In this document: piece after piece, positions 34,700-44,735 of the stretch
How positions within the stretch are numbered: the first letter of the stretch is position 1
Layout: every line of letters begins with the position of its first letter
DNA from: an uncultured Flavobacteriaceae bacterium
GTDB taxonomy: Bacteria > Bacteroidota > Bacteroidia > Flavobacteriales > Flavobacteriaceae
Reading direction: 5' to 3'
Length of the DNA stretch: 64,000 bases
Assembly (NCBI GenBank): GCA_937959395.1
Contig: CALGLR010000059.1
Coordinates: forward strand, 1 to 64,000
The notes under the pieces: model-generated
Told to the model about the DNA's origin: nothing
Databases searched by the model: none
The model's input: only the letters and a program-made list of their open reading frames with translations
Translations under genes and position numbers: made by a program

Positions 34700-37600
34700 A
34701 TGTTTAAAACATTTTTTATTTCAGAATTGAAATATACACTTAGGCAACCTATGGTGTATATTTTTATGTTCATCTTGGCATTATTGGAATTCTTCGCTAC
34801 AGTTAGTGATAATGTTCAAGTTGGAGGCGCTATTGGTAATGTATATCGCAATTCGCCATATACAATTACTCTACATATTACAATATTTTGCATTTTTAGT
34901 CTTTTAATGGCTGCAGCTTTTTTTAATAATGCAGCATTACGAGATCATAATAACGAGTTTAATGAAATCCTATTTACGACACCGTTAAGTAAACCTGGTT
35001 ATTTCTTCGGTCGCTTTTTCGGAGCTTTATTAGTCTCAACATTACCATTATTAGGTGTTTTTATAGGGATGCTTTTAGGAACTTATATGAATTCCATTTT
35101 TGGATGGATGGATACTGAGCGGTTTGGAGCGTTCTATTTTGAGACTTTTTTGAATAATTATCTATTATTTATTCTTCCAAATATGTTCTTAGCAGGAACT
35201 GTAATTTATGCAATGGCTAACAAATGGAAGAGTACAGTTATTTCTTTTGTAGGAGGATTACTAATTATAGTCGCTTACATTGTTTCTGGATCTTTAATGT
35301 CTGATGTCGATAATGAAACTATAGCTGCATTGTCTGATGTTTTTGGAATTAACACCTATTCTATTGAAACCAAATATTTCACACCAATTGAAAAGAATAC
35401 GATAAGCCCTAGTTTTTCTGGATTACTATTACAAAATCGATTGATTTGGACTAGTCTTGGAATTATTATCTTATTGACATCATATTTTAGCTTTTCATTT
35501 AAACAGAAAAATAAAAAAGTAAAGAAACAGAAGGTCGTAAATTTAAAAAAAGAAACAGTGTTTGCATTACCTAAGTTAAATCCAATATATAATGGTAATA
35601 CAACATGGATACAGTTTAAAAGCTTTTTTTACACTAATTTTTTAAGTATAATTAAGAGCATAACATTTAAAATTCTCTTCTTATTTTGCGTCATTATCCT
35701 TGTTGCAGATCTAAGTGGTGGTTTTGAATACTTTGGGTTAAAATCGTACCCGTTAACCTACAAACTAATAGATTCTATTCAAGATAATACAGATATTTTC
35801 CTCATTATAATTCTTGTGTTTTTTAGTGGAGAATTAATTTGGAGAGATAGAGATAACAAAATTAACGAGGTCGTAGATGCGACTGCACACACATCGTTTA
35901 TTTCTATGGCAGCTAAATCTCTATCTTTAGTTTGTATAGCAGTTATCTTACATTTCTTTTTCATAATTATAGGTATTATCTATCAATTATTGAATGGGTT
36001 TGCAAGAATAGAATTAGACGTTTATTTTTTAGATTTTATTTATGGAAATTTATCTTTTTATATCGTTTTTGCAGGTATTACTATACTAATACAGATATTG
36101 GTTAATAATAAATATATAGGATACTTTGTATCGGTATTAGTCCTCTTTGTATGGCAAATAATTTTGAATGTCTTAGATATTTCTAGTAATATGTTAGACA
36201 TAGCAGGAGGCCCTTCTATTTTCTATTCAGATATTAATGGTTTTGGACCTGGCTTGAAAGGTGCCCTTTGGTTTAATGCGTATTGGATTTTATTTACATT
36301 ATTAGGCCTTCTTTTTGCTGGAGCTTTATGGAGTCGAGGCTCTAAAAGTTCATTAATTAATAGAATTAAAGGCGCTAAAAAAGCAATCCCTAAAAGTTAT
36401 AGAGGTTTCATAGCTATTACTGCAATTGCATGGTTAGGTGTCGCAGGTTATGTGTATTACAATACACAAATTTTAAATCCTTATCGCTCAAGTGATACTA
36501 ATGAACAACTTGCTGTAGATTATGAGAAAAAATATAAGAAATATAAAGATATAGTCTCTCCAAATGTTACAGATGCTAAATATTATATAGATATTTTTCC
36601 TTCTAAAAGAGATATGCATGTAAAAGCAGATATCGAACTAACTAATAAATCTAATCAAGCTATAGATTCGCTTCATTTTTATAACAATGAAGGTTGGGAT
36701 ACCAAATTAAATATTCCAAATGCAAGTGTAGCATATAAAGACACTACTTATTTATTTACTATTTATAAGCTAGATCCACCTCTAATGCCAGGAGAAAAAA
36801 TAGTAATGAAGATAGATAACAAATACATTACAAAAGGATTTAGTAATGGTAGAGGAAATACTAGCATCGTTGAGAATGGCACGTTTTTTAATAATGGGCA
36901 AATTCTACCTACAATGGGTTATAATGAAGGCTTAGAATTAGGAGATAAGAATAAACGTAAGAAATATGATTTACCTGAAAAAGAACGCATGCCTGAATTA
37001 ACAGAAGAGGTTGGTGAATTACACATGAATAATTATTTAGACAATGGCCAATCTGGTTTTATAAATGTAGAAACTATAATGTCTACATCAGAAAATCAAA
37101 TCGCCATTGCTCCAGGATCTTTACTTAAACAATGGAAAGAAAACGGTAGAGATTATTACCATTATAAAACAGATACCCCTTCGCTTAATTTCTATTCATT
37201 TATGTCTGCAAATTATGAAATAAAAAAACGTAAATGGAATGGTATTGATATTGAAGTATATTATAATGAAAAACATCCTGAAAATGTAGATAGAATGCTA
37301 GATGCCGTAGAGCGATCATTAGCATATTATACTAAGAATTTTGGTCCCTATTATCATAAACAATGTCGTATTATTGAGTTTCCTCGTTATAGATCTTTTG
37401 CCCAAGCTTTTCCAGGTACTATGCCATATTCAGAATCTATTGGTTTTGTAATTAATCTTGAAGATGAAACAGAAAATAATGTAGTAGATGCTGTAATTGC
37501 TCACGAGATGGGTCACCAATGGTGGGCACATCAAGTCATTGGAGCAAATATGCAAGGCGGGACTATGATGAGTGAAAGTTTTTCTGAATATTCATCCTTA

Positions 37601-38281
37601 ATGACTTTAAAAAGTATATCAGATTCGCCAATGAAAATGAGAGAATTTTTAAAGTATAACCACGATCGTTATCTAAGAGGAAGAAGTGGTGAGCGTCTTA
37701 AGGAGTTGCCATTATATAAAGTTGAAAATCAGGGTTATATTCACTACGGTAAAGGAAGTGTTATACTTTATGCACTTCAAGATTATATAGGAGAAGATAA
37801 AGTAAATACAGCTATGAGATGTTTCTTAGAAGAATATCGTTATAAGAAACCGCCTTATCCTAGTTCTCATGATTTCTTAAAGTATTTAGAACCACAAGTA
37901 CCAGATTCATTACAATATTTAGTGACAGATTGGTTCAAGGAAATTACATTGTATGATAATCGTTTAAAAGAGGCAACATATAAGAAGCTAGATAATGGCA
38001 AATACCGAGTTAAAATGGATATTGAAAGTTTTAAAATTAAATCGGATAGTTTAGGTAATGAAACTAAAGTGGCAATGAATGATTGGATTGATGTTGGTTT
38101 CTTTATGGATGATGATGAAGAAAATTTATACGAACAAAAACGTTTAAAATTTAATAAAGAGTCTACTTCTGTAATAGTAGAGTTAGATTCACTTCCAGTT
38201 AAAGCAGCTATAGATCCTAGACGTTTATTAATAGACCGCGTTTATAAAGACAACATAAAACGAATTGGTATTGAAGAGTAG
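34700..38281 (+). CDS. ABC-2 permease fused to M1-family aminopeptidase
   Basis: A 1193-residue fusion. The N-terminal half (about 1-590) is a double ABC-2-type permease with some 12 membrane segments (FFISELKYTLRQPMVYIFMF at the start and a second unit after 320: SFFYTNFLSIIKSITFKILF). The C-terminal half (about 620-1190) is an M1 metallopeptidase with HEMGHQWWAH (HExxH at 935-939) and a glutamate at 959 in SESFSEYSS. The spacing from HExxH to that glutamate is one residue longer than the classic 18. The peptidase probably faces the periplasm. A terminator follows. Confidence 0.93.
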   Translation: MFKTFFISELKYTLRQPMVYIFMFILALLEFFATVSDNVQVGGAIGNVYRNSPYTITLHITIFCIFSLLMAAAFFNNAALRDHNNEFNEILFTTPLSKPGYFFGRFFGALLVSTLPLLGVFIGMLLGTYMNSIFGWMDTERFGAFYFETFLNNYLLFILPNMFLAGTVIYAMANKWKSTVISFVGGLLIIVAYIVSGSLMSDVDNETIAALSDVFGINTYSIETKYFTPIEKNTISPSFSGLLLQNRLIWTSLGIIILLTSYFSFSFKQKNKKVKKQKVVNLKKETVFALPKLNPIYNGNTTWIQFKSFFYTNFLSIIKSITFKILFLFCVIILVADLSGGFEYFGLKSYPLTYKLIDSIQDNTDIFLIIILVFFSGELIWRDRDNKINEVVDATAHTSFISMAAKSLSLVCIAVILHFFFIIIGIIYQLLNGFARIELDVYFLDFIYGNLSFYIVFAGITILIQILVNNKYIGYFVSVLVLFVWQIILNVLDISSNMLDIAGGPSIFYSDINGFGPGLKGALWFNAYWILFTLLGLLFAGALWSRGSKSSLINRIKGAKKAIPKSYRGFIAITAIAWLGVAGYVYYNTQILNPYRSSDTNEQLAVDYEKKYKKYKDIVSPNVTDAKYYIDIFPSKRDMHVKADIELTNKSNQAIDSLHFYNNEGWDTKLNIPNASVAYKDTTYLFTIYKLDPPLMPGEKIVMKIDNKYITKGFSNGRGNTSIVENGTFFNNGQILPTMGYNEGLELGDKNKRKKYDLPEKERMPELTEEVGELHMNNYLDNGQSGFINVETIMSTSENQIAIAPGSLLKQWKENGRDYYHYKTDTPSLNFYSFMSANYEIKKRKWNGIDIEVYYNEKHPENVDRMLDAVERSLAYYTKNFGPYYHKQCRIIEFPRYRSFAQAFPGTMPYSESIGFVINLEDETENNVVDAVIAHEMGHQWWAHQVIGANMQGGTMMSESFSEYSSLMTLKSISDSPMKMREFLKYNHDRYLRGRSGERLKELPLYKVENQGYIHYGKGSVILYALQDYIGEDKVNTAMRCFLEEYRYKKPPYPSSHDFLKYLEPQVPDSLQYLVTDWFKEITLYDNRLKEATYKKLDNGKYRVKMDIESFKIKSDSLGNETKVAMNDWIDVGFFMDDDEENLYEQKRLKFNKESTSVIVELDSLPVKAAIDPRRLLIDRVYKDNIKRIGIEE

Positions 38282-38307
38282 TTAATATTATAGGACTCGA
38301 TTTAAAT

Positions 38308-38344
38308 AAACCTCACAATCTTAAAAATTAAGAGTGTGAGGTTT
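38308..38344 (+). terminator. Terminator of the ABC/M1 operon
   Basis: AAACCTCACA pairs with TGTGAGGTTT, with a further inner stem TCTTA/TAAGA, followed by a T-run. It lies 27 bases after the stop. Confidence 0.85.
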
Positions 38345-38459
38345 TTTTCTAGCTAAATTAAACTTGTTAATAACCCAAATAATCTTTAACAGTTTTAGAT
38401 AGAATTAAGCTTTAATTTTAGAGTGAATAAATTTTCCTTCACATTTAAAATTAAAAAAA

Positions 38460-39533
38460 ATGGACTCCAAAAGGACCATAAAAGGTCGTGGTGCGCAATT
38501 GAACACCCATAATCGGTTTTTCGAATTATCTCATAAAACGCGTGATGATTTTTTAGAATTTTGTAGAAAAGAAGGAGAGGAAGCCGATAAAAACAAGACC
38601 TTATATTTAGAAGTTTTTCCAAAAACAATAGTTAATAAAGTACAAAGCCCAGATGTTGGGATGAGTTACTCTATGAATCCTTATCAAGGTTGCGAACACG
38701 GTTGTATTTATTGCTATGCAAGAAACAGTCATGAGTTTTGGGGTTATAGCGCAGGTTTAGACTTTGAACGACGCATTTTAGTTAAAAAGAAAGCGCCAGA
38801 GTTATTAGAAAAACTTCTAAAAAAGAAAACTTGGAAAGCACATCCAATTGTAATGTCTGGAAATACAGATTGTTATCAGCCGGCCGAAAAACAGTTTGAA
38901 ATTACAAGGCAGTGTTTAGAATTATTTTTAAAGTATAAGCATCCGGTTTCTATAATTACAAAAAATGCGTTAATACTTCGAGATTTAGAAATTTTAAAAG
39001 CTTTAGCAAAAGACAATTTAATTAGTGTAAACATATCTATTACTTCTTTATCTGAAGAAACTAGAAGAATACTAGAACCAAGAACTGCCACAACAAAAAA
39101 ACGATTAGAAACTGTAAAACGATTAAGTGAAAATGGCATTCCAGTTAACGTTATGCTAGCTCCAATAATTCCTTCCATTAATAGTCATGAAATACTAGCT
39201 TTAGCAAAAGCAGTTTCTGAACACGGTGCCTCATCAATGGCGCATACTATAGTAAGATTAAATGGTGCTATTGGAGAAATTTTTACAGATTGGATTAAAA
39301 AAACAATGCCAGATTGAGCGAATAAAGTTTTGCATCAAATAGAAAATTGTCATGGCGGTACTTTAAATGATAGTGTTTATGGAAAGCGAATGAGTGGAGA
39401 AGGTAAAATAGCTAAGCAAATAAATGATTTGGTAAAAATTGCAAGACTAAAATATTTTAAAAATAAGAGTAGGCAGAAGTTAAATACTAGTTTACATGAA
39501 CAGTATAAAGATGGACAATTAAAATTGTTTTAA
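38460..39533 (+). pseudogene. PA0069-family radical SAM protein with in-frame TGA
   Basis: The frame runs 285 codons from ATG 38460, hits TGA at 39315-39317, and continues in the same frame for 72 more codons to 39533. The first part has the radical SAM cluster motif CEHGCIYC and matches the PA0069 family (MNPYQGCEHGCIYCYARNSH, VMSGNTDCYQPAEKQF). The part after the stop continues as ANKVLHQIENCHGGTLNDS and RMSGEGKIAKQI, the expected family C-terminus. The TGA stands where relatives have an arginine (PDRA-like), so a CGA-to-TGA change is the simple explanation. Alternatives are a sequencing error or readthrough. The truncated 285-residue product would retain the cluster and barrel. Confidence 0.85.
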
Positions 39534-39796
39534 ATTCAAAAAATGAGAAATATATGTTTTTGTTTGCGTAGCTTTTTTAATTATACCGATAATAGTATTT
39601 ACCAAAACAATCAAAATCCACTTATAAAAAATAACGCCTTAGATTTTTATATTAAATGGTGTTTTTTACCCATTAAAATATTCAAAACCAATAAAGAAGT
39701 TAACATATGGTAATTAAACTATCGCATGTGATACTTTACATTTACGCAAGATAAAGTAATTACCTTTTTTGTCCTCACTATTAAAGCCTATTTGCG

Positions 39797-39981
39797 CAAA
39801 AGCGTAATAATTACTTCTATAGTAGATCAAGAATGTGCAATTAGGATGAACAACGCTTCGTTTTATTTAGGTTTATAGAGAAAATAATGAGATAGCTCTA
39901 AATAATATTTATGCAGGTATGTATCTAATAACATTTCAAAATAATTCTAATACTTTTTCAAAAAAGTTAATGATAAATTAA
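39797..39981 (+). pseudogene. Decayed T9SS cargo gene tail, copy 1
   Basis: Reads KSVIITSIVDQECAIR, then a frameshift, then ENNEIALNNIYAGMYLITFQ and NNSNTFSKKLMIN before a stop: the end of a type IX sorting domain. About 200 bases upstream of the tail there is only eroded sequence. About 250 bases, extending past the stop into the terminator, are closely similar to 50790-51050. Confidence 0.75.
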
Positions 39982-40004
39982 GTACCAAATTGATTGTTAA
40001 ATAC

Positions 40005-40044
40005 AAGTCCTGATAAATTATGGCTAATTTTTCAGGATTTTTTT
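40005..40044 (+). terminator. Terminator-like hairpin after T9SS remnant, copy 1
   Basis: AAGTCCTGA pairs with TCAGGATTT, followed by a T-run. The homologous hairpin at 51013 has CTTGA/TCAAG in place of CCTGA/TCAGG: a compensating change that keeps the stem. Confidence 0.65.
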
Positions 40045-40194
40045 ATTCTAGGAGGGTTTAATACCTCGAGGCTTGCCTTGCTAGTGAATGTTTAAAGTTT
40101 GTAAACGTGTTCCTTAAAAGCTCCGTAGTCTTGCCTCGGAGAAATTTACTGCACTTGGCCTATTTCTTGTTTTAAAGTTTAACATGTTATTTCA

Positions 40195-40247
40195 ACATAA
40201 AAGGTCTACAAATTAATCTTTAAGATTAATTTGTAGACCTTTTATGT
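40195..40247 (-). terminator. 26-bp perfect palindrome downstream of pyk
   Basis: Arms 40195-40220 and 40222-40247 are perfectly complementary; they contain AAGGTCTACAAATTAATC and its complement. It lies 14 bases past the pyk stop and is likely its terminator, although the stem is much longer and more AT-rich than usual. Confidence 0.6.
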
Positions 40248-40260
40248 GAGAAAATCTTTA

Positions 40261-41688
40261 TTAAATCTCGGTAACCCTAAGTGTATTGACCATCCCCTTT
40301 TCTTGAATAGGCATTGCAGCTAAACTAACTAACATATCACCTTCTTCTAAATACCCCATTTTTTGAGCTATTTTATTCACATCTTCTATTGTTTCATCTG
40401 TACTTACAAACTTATCGTAAAAAAATGCTTTAACTCCCCATAGTAAATTGAGTTGTGTTAAAATACGTTTATTAGAAGTAAATACTAATATATGAGCACT
40501 TGGTCTCCAAGCAGAGATTTGAAAAGCAGTATAACCACTATTGGTTAATGTAGAAATGCCTTTAGCATTAATTTCGTTTGCCATATGAGCAGCATGATAA
40601 CAAATGGATTTTGTAATATATCGTTTTGTTCTAATATGAGGTGGCTCTTGAGGAACATGTATTAAACTAGAATCTTCTACACTTCGAATAATACTAGCCA
40701 TTTGGCTAATAACCTCTACAGGGTACTTTCCTACACTGGTCTCACCAGAAAGCATAACAGCATCTGCTCCGTCCATAACCGAATTGGCAACATCATTTAC
40801 CTCAGCACGAGTTGGTGTTAAGCTAGAAATCATAGTCTCCATCATTTGGGTTGCTATGATTACAGGAATTCTAGCGCGCTTTGCTCTAAGCACTAATTGT
40901 TTTTGAATAAGTGGTACTTCTTCAGCAGGAACTTCTACCCCCAAATCGCCACGAGCTACCATTAAACCATCACAATAAGCAACAATTTTATCAATATTTG
41001 CAACGCCTTCAGGTTTCTCTATTTTTGCAATAATAGGAATTTTATGATCGCTATGTTTTTTAATCAATTCTTGAAGTACCATTAAATCTTCAGCATGACG
41101 AACGAAAGATAATGCCATCCAATCTACATTTAAACTGCAGGCGAAAATAGCATCTTCAATATCTTTTTCGGTTAGTGCCGGTTGCGATATATTGGTATTG
41201 GGTAGGTTTACCCCTTTTTTAGATTTTAAAGGCCCGCCTTGAATCACTTTTGCAACGACTTCTTTCTTTTTATCGGTAGATTCTACTTCGAAAATTAATT
41301 TTCCATCATCTAATAGTATACGCTCACCTGGTTTAGCATCTTGAGGAAACTTATCGTAGGTCATGTATACGCGTTCTTTTGTTCCTTCAAAACGTTCTCC
41401 TGTAGCAAATATAATTCTATCTCCTTTATTTACAACAACCTCTTCTTTCATTACACCAACGCGCAATTTAGGCCCTTGTAAATCTGCTAGGATAGATGCA
41501 TTATAACCATATTTATCATTTAACTCCCTTATCATTTTAACACGCTCAATTACATCTTCATAATCGGCATGAGAGAAATTAATTCTAAATACGTTAGCAC
41601 CTTCATCTAGCATTCTTTTCAAAACTTTCTTGGTGCTTGTTGCTGGTCCTAGGGTAGCAACAATTTTGGTCTTTTTTCTCTTTAGCAT
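40261..41688 (-). CDS. pyk: Pyruvate kinase
   Basis: Last step of glycolysis, phosphoenolpyruvate plus ADP to pyruvate plus ATP. It has 475 residues: TKIVATLGPATSTKKVLKRM, FRINFSHADYEDVIER, the catalytic lysine region KIPIIAKIEKPEGVANIDKI, the metal and substrate loop MVARGDLGVEVPAEEVPLIQ, and ATQMMETMISSLTPTRAEVN. Its start codon abuts the stop of the IPExxxVDY gene, so the acpP-fabF-rnc-...-pyk genes probably form one transcript. Confidence 0.97.
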   Translation of the reverse strand: MLKRKKTKIVATLGPATSTKKVLKRMLDEGANVFRINFSHADYEDVIERVKMIRELNDKYGYNASILADLQGPKLRVGVMKEEVVVNKGDRIIFATGERFEGTKERVYMTYDKFPQDAKPGERILLDDGKLIFEVESTDKKKEVVAKVIQGGPLKSKKGVNLPNTNISQPALTEKDIEDAIFACSLNVDWMALSFVRHAEDLMVLQELIKKHSDHKIPIIAKIEKPEGVANIDKIVAYCDGLMVARGDLGVEVPAEEVPLIQKQLVLRAKRARIPVIIATQMMETMISSLTPTRAEVNDVANSVMDGADAVMLSGETSVGKYPVEVISQMASIIRSVEDSSLIHVPQEPPHIRTKRYITKSICYHAAHMANEINAKGISTLTNSGYTAFQISAWRPSAHILVFTSNKRILTQLNLLWGVKAFFYDKFVSTDETIEDVNKIAQKMGYLEEGDMLVSLAAMPIQEKGMVNTLRVTEI

Positions 41689-42176
41689 TAGTTAAATATT
41701 AAATTATCTTTCGATTTTAATTGGTCTATTTCAATAATATAAGCAGTAATAATTTGAGGGATTTCAAGGATTTTTCTTAGTATATCTTTAGCGTTTTTAT
41801 TTTGCAAATCATCTTCTATTTTAAGTAAATAATTTGCTTTTTTAAACTCTGGCAATAATTGATAAGATTTAGTAACTATTTGAGATTGGTTAAATAATGA
41901 ATTCAATTCATTTGAAGGTTCATTCCTTTCTACTTTACAATTGTTAGCGACTAAATTCCATATATCATATTGTAAGTTATCTTCCCATTCATATATTGAA
42001 TAAGCTGTCGCTTTATTACTATTGGTTATATCTTTAAAACGACGTTGTAATCCTATATTTAATGTTTTATTTAAAAGATAAGCTAATCTATAATCTTCAA
42101 CTATACAATGAATCCCTATGAGAGTAAATTTATCTTCTTCAAAAAAATCGTCTAAAACAAGTTTACGAACTGCCAT
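41688..42176 (-). CDS. IPExxxVDY-family protein
   Basis: A 162-residue protein of a small Bacteroidetes family typically found between rnc and pyk, as here. The start MAVRKLVLDDFFEEDKFTLI and the family-end motif (EIPQIITAYIIEIDQLKSK here) support the call. The function is unknown. A start three codons upstream (42185, MCKMAVRK) is possible. The frame overlaps pyk by one base. Confidence 0.85.
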   Translation of the reverse strand: MAVRKLVLDDFFEEDKFTLIGIHCIVEDYRLAYLLNKTLNIGLQRRFKDITNSNKATAYSIYEWEDNLQYDIWNLVANNCKVERNEPSNELNSLFNQSQIVTKSYQLLPEFKKANYLLKIEDDLQNKNAKDILRKILEIPQIITAYIIEIDQLKSKDNLIFN

Positions 42177-42318
42177 TTTACACACTTATATAATGTAAAT
42201 ATAGCATTTAAAACCATTAATTTGCTTAGCTTTTTTCTATTCTTAGCAATTAAATAATACGAAAACGTTATAGTTGGTTTTTATTTTTAAATAGAATTAG
42301 AATTCGTCTAAAAAAACG

Positions 42319-43059
42319 TTAAAGATTCTTAGAAATTTGATTTTGGAAAACAAAAAACGCTCGTTTTGAGGCTTTTTCTTCGGCTTTCTTTTTGGAAGTT
42401 GCTCTGGCTTTTGCTACTATTTTGTTATTAATCGATAGTTTAACAGAGAAATGTCTTGTATTATCATTACCCGAATCTTCATAAACATTATAGTCAAAAG
42501 TTCTTTTTTCTTTTTGGCACCATTCTATTAATAAACTCTTATAACTAATAACCTTTCCTTCTAATTTTTCAATATCTACATAAGGAAGAATAACACATTT
42601 GTAAATAAAATCTTCACATTGCTTATAGCCTTTATCTAAAAAAATAGCTCCAACTAATGCTTCAAATAAATTACCATGAATATTATCTCCAAATTGTCCT
42701 TTTGGAATTTTACTTTCTACTAAATCGATAAGATTTAAATCTTTACCTAATTCATTTAAATGCTCACGACTAACTACTTTAGACCGCATTTTAGTAAGAT
42801 ATCCTTCATCTCCGCTAGGAACTTCTACATATAAATGGTGAGCAATTACTGCACTTAACATCGCATCGCCTAAAAATTCCAACCGTTCATAATTAATAGT
42901 ATGCCCTTGGTCATTTCTAATGTTCATTGAACGGTGCGTAAACGCCGTTTTGAAAAATTTTAAAGTCTTAGGTTTATAACCAGTTATTTTAAAAATAGAC
43001 ATAAAAAAATCCCCGTTACTATTAGAACGAGAATTAAATATGTTACGAATGAAGCTCAT
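42319..43059 (-). CDS. rnc: Ribonuclease III
   Basis: Cuts double-stranded RNA, including rRNA precursors. It has 246 residues: the catalytic signature NYERLEFLGDAMLSAVIA, FEALVGAIFLDKGYKQCEDF, and a C-terminal double-stranded RNA-binding domain (YKSLLIEWCQKEKRTFDYNV ... AKARATSKKKAEEKASKRAF). It starts 7 bases after the fabF stop, in the conserved acpP-fabF-rnc order. Confidence 0.96.
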   Translation of the reverse strand: MSFIRNIFNSRSNSNGDFFMSIFKITGYKPKTLKFFKTAFTHRSMNIRNDQGHTINYERLEFLGDAMLSAVIAHHLYVEVPSGDEGYLTKMRSKVVSREHLNELGKDLNLIDLVESKIPKGQFGDNIHGNLFEALVGAIFLDKGYKQCEDFIYKCVILPYVDIEKLEGKVISYKSLLIEWCQKEKRTFDYNVYEDSGNDNTRHFSVKLSINNKIVAKARATSKKKAEEKASKRAFFVFQNQISKNL

Positions 43060-43066
43060 TCTTATA

Positions 43067-44317
43067 TTAATCTAATTTTTTAAAAACGACACAGGCATTA
43101 TGCCCTCCAAAGCCAAAAGTATTGCTCATCGCTATTTTCACGTCTCTTTTTTGTGGTTTATTTAGTGTAAGATTTAACTCAGGGTTAATATTTTCATCTA
43201 CATTTCCATGATTAATTGTAGGCGGAACAATACCATGTTCCATAGCCAGTATCACAGAAATAGATTCTATAGCTCCAGCTGCACCTAGCAAATGACCAGT
43301 CATAGATTTGGTAGAATTAATATTTATTGTTTTAGCATGTTCTCCAAATACTTCTGAAATTGCTTTTAATTCTGCAACATCTCCTAAAGGAGTAGAAGTA
43401 CCATGCGTATTAATATGATCTATATCTTCAGGTTTTAAACCTGCATTTTCTAAGCAATTACGCATAACTGCTATCACACCTATACCTTCAGGATGCGGTG
43501 CAGTCATATGATAGGCATCAGAAGATAAACCACCTCCTAATACTTCAGCATAGATTTTTGCTCCTCTAGCTACAGCATGATCATAGTCTTCTAAAATAAT
43601 AGCTCCAGCACCTTCACCTAAAACAAAACCATCTCTGGTAGAATCAAAAGGTCTAGAAGCTGTTTCTGGACTTTCATTTCTTGTAGATAATGCATGCATT
43701 GCATTAAAACCTCCCATTCCTGCAATAGTTACTGCGGCTTCACTTCCACCGGTAACAATAACATCGCAATGTCCAAGACGAATTAAATTAAGAGCATCTA
43801 TCATCGCATTTGCAGAAGACGCACATGCAGAAACTGTTGTATAATTAGGCCCCATAAAACCATTCTTTATAGAAATGTTTCCTGGCGCAATATCTGCAAT
43901 CATTTTAGGGATAAAGAAAGGATTAAAACGTGGCGTACCATCACCTTCAGCAAAGTTTAAAACTTCATTCTGAAAGGTTTCTAATCCACCTATTCCTGCT
44001 CCCCATACTACACCAACTCTTAGTTTGTTAATGCTTTCTAAATCTAGGTTTGAGTCCGCAATAGCCTCATCAGATGCGACCATTGCGTACTGTGTAAACC
44101 TGTCCATTTTACGCGCCTCTTTTCTATTAATAAAATCGGTCGCAATAAAGTTTTTTAACTCACATGCGAATTTAGTTTTGAACTTCTCAGAATCAAAATA
44201 AGTAATAGGACCAGCACCGCTTTTACCATTAATTAGTCCTTCCCAGAACTCATCTTTAGTATTACCAATTGGTGTTAGTGCTCCTAACCCTGTTACTACA
44301 ACTCGCTTAAGTTTCAT
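43067..44317 (-). CDS. fabF: 3-oxoacyl-ACP synthase II
   Basis: Condensing enzyme of fatty-acid elongation. It has 416 residues: RVVVTGLGALTPIGNTKDEF, the active-site cysteine in TVSACASSANAMIDA, the histidines in HINTHGTSTPLGD and SMTGHLLGAAGAIE, and the terminal NTFGFGGHNACVVFKK. It starts 11 bases after acpP; its partner ACP is that gene's product. Confidence 0.97.
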   Translation of the reverse strand: MKLKRVVVTGLGALTPIGNTKDEFWEGLINGKSGAGPITYFDSEKFKTKFACELKNFIATDFINRKEARKMDRFTQYAMVASDEAIADSNLDLESINKLRVGVVWGAGIGGLETFQNEVLNFAEGDGTPRFNPFFIPKMIADIAPGNISIKNGFMGPNYTTVSACASSANAMIDALNLIRLGHCDVIVTGGSEAAVTIAGMGGFNAMHALSTRNESPETASRPFDSTRDGFVLGEGAGAIILEDYDHAVARGAKIYAEVLGGGLSSDAYHMTAPHPEGIGVIAVMRNCLENAGLKPEDIDHINTHGTSTPLGDVAELKAISEVFGEHAKTININSTKSMTGHLLGAAGAIESISVILAMEHGIVPPTINHGNVDENINPELNLTLNKPQKRDVKIAMSNTFGFGGHNACVVFKKLD

Positions 44318-44328
44318 AATTTTAGTGC

Positions 44329-44562
44329 TTATTTAGCAGCTTCAATGTATGATATAGCTTGACCTACTGTCGCAATGTTCTCAGCTTGATCATCTGGAAT
44401 TTGAATATCAAATTCTTTTTCAAATTCCATGATTAATTCTACAGTGTCTAATGAGTCTGCTCCTAAATCGTTAGTGAAGCTAGCATCTGTTACAACTTCG
44501 TTTTCGTCAACGCCCAATTTGTCTACGATTATCGCTTTTACTCTTGATGCAATGTCTGACAT
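44329..44562 (-). CDS. acpP: Acyl carrier protein
   Basis: A 77-residue acidic carrier of fatty-acid intermediates. The phosphopantetheine serine is in [19 protein letters not shown]. The frame is open to 44619, but that would add 19 atypical residues; [18 protein letters not shown] at 44562 is the standard start, and the promoter element at 44594-44601 lies inside the longer version, which rules it out. Confidence 0.97.
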   Translation of the reverse strand: MSDIASRVKAIIVDKLGVDENEVVTDASFTNDLGADSLDTVELIMEFEKEFDIQIPDDQAENIATVGQAISYIEAAK

Positions 44563-44593
44563 AATTTTTTTAAATTTTAGTTTTAATAAGTGG

Positions 44594-44601
44594 CAAAAAT
44601 A
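44594..44601 (-). promoter_or_regulatory. -7 element of the acpP-fabF-rnc operon
   Basis: The minus strand reads TATTTTTG followed by CCAC, 31 bases before the acpP ATG. A TTTTG lies about 15 bases further upstream, slightly closer than the usual -33 spacing. Confidence 0.6.
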
Positions 44602-44735
44602 AAAAACTTTAATTGACAAAACACACGTTTAGTTTAAAAATGTGTTTAGAAGTTTTAAAGAAAATGGAATTTCGCCTGTAATTGTTAATATTTATCCTTT
44701 TTTTTGTTCGAAGAATTTAACAGTGAATCTAGAAA

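Larger units (their letters stand above)
39534..40260. other. Gene-poor stretch with a decayed gene and repeats
   Basis: Contains the T9SS-tail remnant (39797-39981), its terminator, a segment with TACCTCGAGGCTTGCCTTGC and CTCCGTAGTCTTGCCTCGG (40059-40140) that resembles a dispersed palindromic repeat, and the long palindrome before pyk. No intact gene is visible. Confidence 0.6.

Noticed and set aside
44563-44619. Extended acyl carrier protein N-terminus
   Set aside because: The -7 element lies within it, and ACPs begin at the MSDIASRV-like position.
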